The translations under genes were made by a program, and so were the position numbers. A stretch of DNA of 19,383 bases, from contig JBKPDQ010000033.1 in assembly GCA_046728015.1 (NCBI GenBank), positions 1-19,383 of the forward strand, in the 5' to 3' direction. This DNA comes from DATAFO01 sp046728015. Lineage in GTDB: Bacteria > Actinomycetota > Thermoleophilia > Solirubrobacterales > 70-9. Position 1 is the stretch's first letter. Each line of letters starts with the position of its first letter. This document shows, one piece after another, positions 13,466 through 19,383 of this stretch. Below the pieces are notes generated by a model. That model made no database searches. It saw nothing but the letters and a program-made list of their open reading frames with translations, and had not been told where the DNA came from.

Positions 13466-14701
13466 CTAGCGGATCTTGTCGTAGAGGCTGAAGATCGGCA
13501 GGTACATCGAGATCACGATGAACCCGACGACGGCGCCCACGAACACGATCATGATCGGCTCGATGAGTGAGGTCAGCGCCTTGACTTTGGCGTCGACCTC
13601 CGCCTCGTAGAAGTCGGCGATCTTCTCCAGCATCGTTTCCAGCTGCCCTGAGTCCTCGCCCACCGAGACCATGTGGGAGACCATCGGCGGGAACACGTCG
13701 TGCTCGCCCAGCGGCTGGGCGATCGTGCCGCCGCGCTTGACCGAGTCGTAGACGTCGCTCATCGCCTCCTGGATCACGCCGTTGCCGGCCGTCTTGCCGG
13801 AGATCTCGATCGCCTGGAGGATCGGCACGCCCGATGACACGGTGCCCGCAAAGGTGCGCGACCAGCGCGCCAGGGCGACCTTCTGGACGACGTCGCCGAT
13901 CCGCGCCGGCAAGCGCAGCTTGATCTTGTCCCATTGCAGGCGCCCGCGCTCGGTCTGCTTCCAGCGCAGGAACGCGTAGATCGACAACGCGATCACCGGG
14001 ATCAGTACGAACCATTTGCCGGTGACGAAGTCAGAGACCCCGACCGTGATCTGGGTCATGAACGGCAGCTCGTCGCTCTCGCCGGGGGTCTCGGCCGCGA
14101 TCTCCTCGAAGATTCCGACGAAGATCGGAACGATGAAGGCAACGACGACGATCATCACCACGAGCGCGAGGGCGAAGACGACCGCGGGGTACACCATCGC
14201 TGAGCGCACCTGGCGCTTGAGCGCGTCGAGCTTCTCGAGCTGGTGGGCGACGCGGTCGAGCGCCTCCTCGAGGCGTCCGGATCCCTCCCCGGCATTGACC
14301 ATCGAGCGATAGAGCGGGTCGAAGACGCCGGGTTGGCTCTCCATCGCCTGCGCCACGGAGCTGCCCGCCTCCACGTCCTGTCGGACGCCGACGATCGCCT
14401 TCTTGAGCATCTCGTCCTCGGTTTGGTCCTCGAGCGTGTAGAGCGAGCGCAGCATCGGCATGCCCGCGGCGATCAGCGTCGCGAACTGGCGCGAGAAAAC
14501 CGACAGGTTGCGGAGGTTGACGCTCTTGAAGCGCTGGACGATCGAGTCCAGCTGAAGCGCCTCGCGCTTCTCCGAGACGTCGAGCACGATCAGGCCGTTC
14601 TGGCGGAGCTGCTCGGTGACCGCCGCCTTTGAAGCAGCCTCCACCTCGCCCCGGGACGGGATCCCGGCCAGGTCCACGGCTCTGAAGGCGAACGTCGCCA
14701 C
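13466..14701 (-). CDS. pilC: Type IV pilus platform protein PilC
   Basis: PilC/GspF is the inner-membrane platform on which the PilB and PilT motors act. The 411 residues have the expected two-lobe plan: FAFRAVDLAGIPSRGEVEA at the N-terminus, RQFATLIAAGMPMLRSL (about 71-87) and its second-lobe repeat SRTFAGTVSSGVPILQAIEI (about 281-300). Three membrane segments lie at about 170-198, 225-246 and 380-405. GEGSGRLEEALDRVA and GEDSGQLETMLEKIA are the paired family motifs. The start is GTG 14701, with GAGGG seven bases upstream overlapping the pilT stop, so it is translated with pilT. It ends tail-to-tail with the plus-strand pair, leaving only three bases and no room for a terminator. Confidence 0.95.
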   Translation of the reverse strand: MATFAFRAVDLAGIPSRGEVEAASKAAVTEQLRQNGLIVLDVSEKREALQLDSIVQRFKSVNLRNLSVFSRQFATLIAAGMPMLRSLYTLEDQTEDEMLKKAIVGVRQDVEAGSSVAQAMESQPGVFDPLYRSMVNAGEGSGRLEEALDRVAHQLEKLDALKRQVRSAMVYPAVVFALALVVMIVVVAFIVPIFVGIFEEIAAETPGESDELPFMTQITVGVSDFVTGKWFVLIPVIALSIYAFLRWKQTERGRLQWDKIKLRLPARIGDVVQKVALARWSRTFAGTVSSGVPILQAIEISGKTAGNGVIQEAMSDVYDSVKRGGTIAQPLGEHDVFPPMVSHMVSVGEDSGQLETMLEKIADFYEAEVDAKVKALTSLIEPIMIVFVGAVVGFIVISMYLPIFSLYDKIR

Positions 14702-14711
14702 GACTCAGCCC

Positions 14712-15812
14712 TCAGGCGGCCGCCGGAACCGGCGCGGAGTTCATCGCACCCGCGGTGGTGCCGAGCAGGCGACGCAGCTCCTCCGGGATCGACGCACGCT
14801 GCTCGGCGAGCGAGCGCGTGATCTTGCCCATCCGCACGAGCTGTGCGAGGTGGGAGTCCATCGTCTGCATCCCGACCGCGCCCGAGGTCTGAAGGGCGGA
14901 ATAGATCTGGTGGGTCTTGCCCTCGCGGATCAGGTTGCGCACGGCCGGCGTCGGCACGAGCACCTCGCAGGCGACGATGCGCGACGAGCCGTCTGCGGTC
15001 GGCAGCAGCTGCTGGGTCACGATTCCCTGCAGCGCCACCGAGAGCTGCATGCGCACCTGGTGCTGCTGCTGGGCGGGAAATACGTCGATGATCCGGTCGA
15101 CCGTCTGGGCGGTCGACTGCGTGTGGAGGGTGGCGAAGACCAGGTGCCCTGTCTCGGCCGCCGTCAGCGCGGTGGAGATCGTCTCCAGATCCCGCATCTC
15201 GCCGACGAGAATCACGTCGGGGTCCTCGCGTAGCGCCGACTTCAGCGCGATGGAGAAGTCGGTGGCATCAGCGCCGATCTCGCGCTGGTTGACGATGCAC
15301 TTCTTGTGCGAGTGAAGGAACTCGATCGGGTCTTCGATCGTGAGGATGTGCTCCTCGCGCTCCGAGTTGATCATGTCGATCAGCGCCGCGAGCGAGGTCG
15401 ACTTGCCCGATCCGGTGGGCCCGGTGAACAGCACGAACCCGCGCGGCTTGCGCGCGAACTCTTCGAGCACCAGCGGCAGGCCAAGCGACTCGAGGCTCAG
15501 GATCTCGTGCGGAATCAGGCGGAAGGCGGCGGAGATAGACCCGCGCTGAAAGAAGCAGTTGACCCTGAAGCGGGCGACATTCGGGATCGAGTACGCGAAG
15601 TCGAGCTGCTGGTCGTTCTCGAATCGCTTGCGCTGCGAGTCGTTGAGAATCGAGTAAACGATCTCGCGTGTCTCCTGCGGCGAGAGAGGCGGATAGCCCT
15701 CCATCGGCGAGATCCGCCCGCGGACGCGAAGCGCGGGCGGGAAGCCGGGCGTGAGGTGAACGTCGGACGCCCGCACCTCAACCATGCGAGTCAGAACGGC
15801 GGCGAAATCCAT
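14712..15812 (-). CDS. pilT: Pilus retraction ATPase PilT
   Basis: PilT is the hexameric ATPase that powers pilus depolymerisation and twitching. Its 366 residues show an N-terminal domain with ASDVHLTPGFPPALRVRG, Walker A GPTGSGKST at 131-139, an Asp box ILTIEDPIEF, Walker B DPDVILVGEMRD at 197-208, a His box GHLVFATLHT at 222-231, and the retraction-specific motif AVRNLIREGKTHQ at 290-302 (AIRNLIRE in proteobacterial PilT). This motif separates it from PilB. An Ala/Pro-rich tail follows. ATG 15812 is preceded by AGGA at a spacing of four. It lies 69 bases downstream of pilB, a gap that holds a GC hairpin and a doubtful promoter candidate, and 10 bases before pilC. Confidence 0.96.
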   Translation of the reverse strand: MDFAAVLTRMVEVRASDVHLTPGFPPALRVRGRISPMEGYPPLSPQETREIVYSILNDSQRKRFENDQQLDFAYSIPNVARFRVNCFFQRGSISAAFRLIPHEILSLESLGLPLVLEEFARKPRGFVLFTGPTGSGKSTSLAALIDMINSEREEHILTIEDPIEFLHSHKKCIVNQREIGADATDFSIALKSALREDPDVILVGEMRDLETISTALTAAETGHLVFATLHTQSTAQTVDRIIDVFPAQQQHQVRMQLSVALQGIVTQQLLPTADGSSRIVACEVLVPTPAVRNLIREGKTHQIYSALQTSGAVGMQTMDSHLAQLVRMGKITRSLAEQRASIPEELRRLLGTTAGAMNSAPVPAAA

Positions 15813-15820
15813 CGGTTCCT

Positions 15821-15849
15821 AGATCGTCGGGTGCCTGGCTCGCCTTTAG
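15821..15849 (-). promoter_or_regulatory. Doubtful promoter candidate before pilT, CTAAA-N16-GACGATCT
   Basis: CTAAA at 15849-15845 and GACGATCT at 15828-15821 (minus strand) keep the 16-base spacing seen at pilA, pilD, pilM and the PilX-like gene. The expected start would lie almost on the pilT ATG and exclude its ribosome site, so this copy is weaker. Confidence 0.25.
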
Positions 15850-15850
15850 C

Positions 15851-15877
15851 CGCCGGCGCCCACGCGGACGGCCGGCG
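15851..15877 (-). repeat. GC-only hairpin between pilB and pilT
   Basis: CGCCGGC (15851-15857) and GCCGGCG (15871-15877) can pair with a 13-base loop in the pilB-pilT spacer. There is no U run after it. It may set the relative amounts of pilB and pilT mRNA. Confidence 0.35.
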
Positions 15878-15881
15878 CCGC

Positions 15882-17669
15882 TTAGGTGGATACGCGTGCG
15901 ACCTCTTCGATCGAGGTAACGCCGGCGCGGACCTTCGCCAACCCGTCCTCGCGCAGCGTCGACATGCCCTCCTCGTGCGCGGCGTTGGCGATGTCGACCT
16001 CGGGCGCACCCCGCACCGTCAACTCCTTGATCCGCTCACTCATCAGCATCACCGAGAACAGGCCGATCCGCCCGCGGTAGCCGGAGTTGCCACATCGCGC
16101 ACAGCCAACCGGCTCGTACGCCTCCACATCGGCGCCGACTCTGAATCCTGCCTCCTCGAGCGCAGCCTGCGGGATCACGGTGCGCCGCTTGCAGTGGGCG
16201 CACAGCTTGCGCGCCAGGCGCTGGGCAACCACGCAGTCGACCGACGAGGCGATCAGGAAGCTCTCGATCCCCATCTCCACCAGGCGCGTGATCGCGCCGG
16301 GGGCGTCGTTGGTGTGCAGCGTGCTCAGCACCATGTGGCCGGTCAGCGCTGCCTCGACCGCAATCCGCGCCGTCTCCGCGTCTCGGATCTCGCCGACCAT
16401 GATCACGTCGGGATCGGCCCGCAGGATCGAGCGCAGGCCCGCGGCGAAGGACAGCCCCGCCTTGCGGTTCACGTTGACCTGGTTGATGCCGTCGATCCGA
16501 TACTCGACCGGATCCTCGATCGTGACGATGTTGCGCTCGACGGCGTTGAGCTCGTCCAGCGCCGCGTAGAGCGTCGTCGACTTGCCAGAGCCGGTTGGCC
16601 CGGTCACCAGCACTGCCCCGTAGGCCTTACTGAAGGAGCCGGAGAAGCGCCCGCGCGCTTCCCCGTCGACGCCGAGGTCAGAGAGCGGGCGCAGCGCCTG
16701 CTCCTTGTCGAGGATGCGCACGGTGCAGCCCTCGCCACGCTGTGTGGGCAGCGTGGTCACGCGCAGATCGACCTTGCGACCCTCGACGTTGAGGCTCACG
16801 CGCCCATCCTGCGGCACGCGCTTCTCGGCGATGTCGAGCTCGCTCATGATCTTCACGCGCGAGACGACGCCCGCGACCATGCGCTTCGGCACCCGCGCTG
16901 CCTCCGACAGCACCCCGTCTACGCGGAAGCGGACGCGCATCTCGCCGTCGCCGGGCTCGAAGTGAATGTCCGAAGCCCCCTCGTTCGCGGCCTGGCCGAG
17001 GATCGAATAGACGAGCTTGATCACCGGGGCGTCGTCTGCCGACTCGCGCAGCTCGCGGACATCGGCTTCCAGCTCCTCTGCGTCCTCGTCCTCGAGAGCA
17101 TCGGAAACCGCATGCTCCAGGGTGTTCAGGCGCCGAATCAGCGCCTCGATGTCGTCGGCTGCCGCGACCGCCACGCGGCAGTTGAGGCCGGTGATCATCT
17201 GGATGTCGTCGATCGCCAGCACGTTCGCCGGGTCGGCCATCGCCACCCGCAGGGTCTCCTTGTCGACGTAGCCGACGGGCACCGCCCGGTAGCGCCGGGC
17301 CGCGGCCATCGAGAGCAGGTTCGCCGCGCCCATGTCCACGTGGTAGGCGACAAGGTCGACGTGGTCGAGGCCATAGCGCTCGGCGATCGCGCGCGAGAGC
17401 TGATCCGGATCGATCACCTTGCGCTCGACCAGCAGCGTCTCGGGGGAGCGTCCCGCGACCCGCGCCTCGTTGATCACCTCCTCGACCCGCTCGGCACTGG
17501 CGTACCCCAGCTCGACGATGACGTCGGTGATGAACATCCCCGAGTGCCCGCGGCCGAGCGGCGGCGAGATCCCGGGGACGCCCTCTTCAGCATCTGGACG
17601 CGTTGCGGTCACCGTGTGTGTCCCGGGCGCCGGAACTGGTTTCAGGTATCCGGGGCGCTTGTCTGGCAT
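15882..17669 (-). CDS. pilB: Pilus extension ATPase PilB
   Basis: PilB/GspE is the hexameric ATPase for pilus polymerisation. Its 595 residues show an unstructured N-terminus (1-43), a MshEN-like region at about 46-180 with two repeated helix-turn units, Walker A GPTGSGKST at 357-365, Asp box IVTIEDPVEY at 381-390, Walker B DPDVIMVGEIRD at 419-430, His box GHMVLSTLHT at 444-453, and a zinc-binding tetracysteine (Cys 490, 493, 523, 526) that PilT lacks. MshEN domains bind c-di-GMP in some PilB/MshE proteins, but here the RLG and Gln positions look degenerate, so binding is uncertain. ATG 17669 follows the aroE stop by six bases, with AGAG and GGAAG as possible weak ribosome sites, which suggests cotranscription with aroE. 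Confidence 0.96.
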   Translation of the reverse strand: MPDKRPGYLKPVPAPGTHTVTATRPDAEEGVPGISPPLGRGHSGMFITDVIVELGYASAERVEEVINEARVAGRSPETLLVERKVIDPDQLSRAIAERYGLDHVDLVAYHVDMGAANLLSMAAARRYRAVPVGYVDKETLRVAMADPANVLAIDDIQMITGLNCRVAVAAADDIEALIRRLNTLEHAVSDALEDEDAEELEADVRELRESADDAPVIKLVYSILGQAANEGASDIHFEPGDGEMRVRFRVDGVLSEAARVPKRMVAGVVSRVKIMSELDIAEKRVPQDGRVSLNVEGRKVDLRVTTLPTQRGEGCTVRILDKEQALRPLSDLGVDGEARGRFSGSFSKAYGAVLVTGPTGSGKSTTLYAALDELNAVERNIVTIEDPVEYRIDGINQVNVNRKAGLSFAAGLRSILRADPDVIMVGEIRDAETARIAVEAALTGHMVLSTLHTNDAPGAITRLVEMGIESFLIASSVDCVVAQRLARKLCAHCKRRTVIPQAALEEAGFRVGADVEAYEPVGCARCGNSGYRGRIGLFSVMLMSERIKELTVRGAPEVDIANAAHEEGMSTLREDGLAKVRAGVTSIEEVARVST

Positions 17670-17675
17670 CTGTCT

Positions 17676-18515
17676 CTAGGTCTTCCGAGCCGCTTCGCGC
17701 ATCACGTCGATCGGCGGATCCAGTCCGGTCCAGAGCCGAAACGATGCGGCTCCCTGGTGGACGAGAACCTCCAGTCCGTCGAGGACCTCCGCACCGCGCT
17801 GTCGCGCGAAGGCCTCGAGCGGCGTCTGGGACGACCCGTAGACCAGGTCCACCACGACGTGTCTTGCAGAGACCGAATCGGCATCGAGAGGGAGCGGCTT
17901 TAGGTCGGCAAGCGGCTCTCTGGAACGGCTTCTCGATCCGGTCGCGATCTCAAGCCCGACGGTGGTGGCGTTGACCAGGACGTCGTAGGCGTCGGCCCCT
18001 AGGGGCTCGCCCTCTGTCCCGAAGCCCGTCGCGCCGAGCTCGCTGGCAAGCGTCTCCGCCCTGGGCTGGGTGCGGTTCCACACCGAGACGGTCGCCCCGG
18101 TCTGAACGAGGGCCCAGACACAGGCCCTCGCGGCGCCCCCGGCGCCCAGGACGACGGCCCGCCTGCCCGCCGCTGAGCCTCCAAGCGCGCCGAGCAACCC
18201 CTGGGCGTCGGTGTTGTCGGCTTCGATCCCGTCCTCGCTGAAGGTCAGCATGTTTGCGGCGCCGATCGCACGGGCCGCCGGCGAGGCGTTGTCGGCCAGC
18301 TCCAGCGCGGCAAGCTTGTGCGGGACGGTGACGTTGGCGCCGGCGTAGCCCTCGGCGGCCAGCGCCCCCACGCGCGATTCGAACTCCCCGACGGAGACGT
18401 CGATCGCCTCGTAGCTCCACTCGCCTGCGATTCCCAGCGCCTCGAACGCAGCGGCGTGCATCGCGGGCGAGCGCGAATGCGCGACCGGATGTCCGAGCAC
18501 CGCAAGCCTGGGCAT
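17676..18515 (-). CDS. aroE: Shikimate dehydrogenase
   Basis: AroE reduces 3-dehydroshikimate to shikimate with NADPH. The 279 residues carry GHPVAHSRSPAMH at 8-20 (shikimate-binding Ser 14 and 16), NVTVPHK at 61-67 with catalytic Lys 67, NTD at 101-103 with catalytic Asp 103, the nucleotide loop GAGGAAR at 124-130, NRT at 147-149, NATTVGL at 182-188, DLVYGSSQTPL and VHQGAASF with Gln 254. A segment of about 30 residues after NATTVGL is rich in Ser/Arg and somewhat longer than usual. ATG 18515 is 29 bases after the mltG stop with only a weak ribosome site. Other shikimate genes lie at the far end of the window, on the other side of the pilus genes. Confidence 0.96.
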   Translation of the reverse strand: MPRLAVLGHPVAHSRSPAMHAAAFEALGIAGEWSYEAIDVSVGEFESRVGALAAEGYAGANVTVPHKLAALELADNASPAARAIGAANMLTFSEDGIEADNTDAQGLLGALGGSAAGRRAVVLGAGGAARACVWALVQTGATVSVWNRTQPRAETLASELGATGFGTEGEPLGADAYDVLVNATTVGLEIATGSRSRSREPLADLKPLPLDADSVSARHVVVDLVYGSSQTPLEAFARQRGAEVLDGLEVLVHQGAASFRLWTGLDPPIDVMREAARKT

Positions 18516-18544
18516 CAGCCGATGCTATGCGGCGGGGCGCAGGC

Positions 18545-19383
18545 TCAGCACTCGGTCGGGGACCCGCCAGCCGCCTCTTGCGCGGCGCGGTACTCCTTGA
18601 CTGCTTGGTTGAACTCCGCCTCGTTGTCGGTGAAGAAGTGCTCGCCGCACGTGCCCGGCTTGACGACGTAGAAGAGGTAGTTCTCCTTGGCCGGCTTCGC
18701 CGCCGCGCGCAATGAGTCCTCGCCCGGGTTGCCGATCGGACCTGGCGGAAGTCCGGAATTCTCGTAGGTGTTGTAGGGCGAGTCGGTGGCCAGCTCCGAC
18801 TCGGTCAGCGGCGATTCGAAGTTCCCCGTCGCGAAGCGCACCGTTGCGTCGATCTGTAGCGGCATCTGCTGGGAGAGGCGGTTGTAGATCACGGCCGCGA
18901 CCAGCGGGCGCTCCTCCGGCACCTGCACCTCCCGCTCGATCATCGACGCGATGATCACCACGTCGTAGTCGGTCAGGTTCCTGGACTCCGCGTAGCTCAT
19001 GTCGATGCTCCTGATCCGCTCCCGGAACGCGTCGAGCTGGCGCGAGATCAGGTCGTCAACCCTCGCCTTGCGCGGCAGCTCGTAGGTAGCGGGAAACAGG
19101 AAGCCCTCGAGGCTCTCGGGGTTCTCCGCCCCGTACCTGCCGGGATCGAAGCCCTTGAAGCTCTGGGTCTCCTTGACGTAGTCACCGCGAATCCCCGCGT
19201 CCTTGACGCTCTGGGCGATCTGCTCCCGGTCGAGGCCCTCGGGAATGGTGATCGTGCCGAGCTTGGCTGGGGCGGCCGGAGCTGGTTCGTCGGAACCGCC
19301 GAGCCGGTCGGCGACCTTGACGACGCCGTAGACGAGCGCCGCGAGCCCGGCGAGCGCGCCCGCGACCAGCAGCAGCCCGAACA
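18545..19383 (-). CDS. mltG: Endolytic murein transglycosylase MltG (YceG-like), N-terminus cut by window edge
   Basis: MltG cleaves nascent peptidoglycan strands in the membrane and limits glycan length. The last 278 residues are visible, first full codon at 19381; the true start is beyond the window. The visible part begins inside a membrane segment (FGLLLVAGALAGLAALVYGVV), then a LysM-like region (TITIPEGLDREQIAQSV), EGFLFPATYEL, and the catalytic core VIIASMIEREV with the expected Glu, followed by VIYNRL, MPLQIDATVRFA, SPYNTYENSGLPPGPIGNPG and NYLFYVV. These are strong family marks. A shorter reading from Met 19000 would lose half the protein and is not a real start. The protein ends in GSPTEC. 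It precedes aroE by 29 bases. Confidence 0.95.
   Translation of the reverse strand, partial: FGLLLVAGALAGLAALVYGVVKVADRLGGSDEPAPAAPAKLGTITIPEGLDREQIAQSVKDAGIRGDYVKETQSFKGFDPGRYGAENPESLEGFLFPATYELPRKARVDDLISRQLDAFRERIRSIDMSYAESRNLTDYDVVIIASMIEREVQVPEERPLVAAVIYNRLSQQMPLQIDATVRFATGNFESPLTESELATDSPYNTYENSGLPPGPIGNPGEDSLRAAAKPAKENYLFYVVKPGTCGEHFFTDNEAEFNQAVKEYRAAQEAAGGSPTEC

Noticed and set aside
16770..16798. CTCAA-N16-GTCGATCT on the minus strand inside pilB
   Set aside because: Fits the promoter-like pattern but falls within conserved PilB codons far from any gene start; taken as a chance match and as a measure of background.
15306..17903. 865-codon open frame on the plus strand across pilT, pilB and aroE
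   Set aside because: Antisense to three genes with complete catalytic motifs; long antisense frames are expected at this GC content and the translation shows no known motif.
1..19383. Mobile element, CRISPR array, tRNA or phage gene
   Set aside because: No transposase, repeat-spacer pattern, tRNA-like fold or phage protein was recognised on either strand by reading.

Overview
The window is high-GC DNA carrying a nearly complete type IV pilus (T4P) assembly cluster embedded in a shikimate/chorismate pathway cluster. Gene content, the absence of a secretin (pilQ) or a lipoprotein-type PilP, the fused shikimate kinase/dehydroquinate synthase, and the gene order mltG-aroE-pilBTC ... pilA-minor pilins-pilD-pilMNOP-aroC-aroKB-aroQ suggest a monoderm actinobacterium, most likely Thermoleophilia/Solirubrobacterales. 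That assignment rests on recalled gene order and protein character; no search was run.

Layout. All genes are on the minus strand except one pair, so transcription runs from high to low coordinates. From the right edge: mltG (3' part), aroE, pilB, pilT, pilC (19383-13466); then a plus-strand pair of unknown secreted or membrane proteins (11967-13462), convergent with pilC and divergent from pilA; then the pilA leader with a c-di-GMP-I riboswitch (about 11770-11852), pilA, three minor-pilin genes (PilX-, PilW- and PilV-like), prepilin peptidase pilD, pilM, pilN, pilO, a PilP-position gene, and finally aroC, aroKB and aroQ (cut by the left edge). Many genes overlap by 4 bases (ATGA or GTGA), which implies translational coupling.

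How they work together. PilD processes PilA and the minor pilins. PilB (extension ATPase), PilT (retraction ATPase) and PilC (platform) drive pilus dynamics. PilM-N-O plus the PilP-like protein form the inner-membrane alignment complex. The Aro proteins make chorismate and MltG acts in peptidoglycan synthesis; they share the neighbourhood but not the function.

Regulation is the most interesting part. A GEMM-I aptamer lies between the pilA promoter and a strong Shine-Dalgarno site, and a small hairpin can include that site. A shared element, CT(A/C)AA-N16-NNCGATNN, which resembles a FliA/SigD/WhiG-class promoter, occurs in the spaces before pilA, the PilX-like gene, pilD, pilM and, more doubtfully, pilT. 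A hairpin after pilA may limit readthrough into the minor pilins. No tRNA, rRNA, insertion sequence, CRISPR array or phage gene was seen. No gene-free stretch exceeds 300 bases; the longest is the 267-base pilA/plus-strand divergent region.
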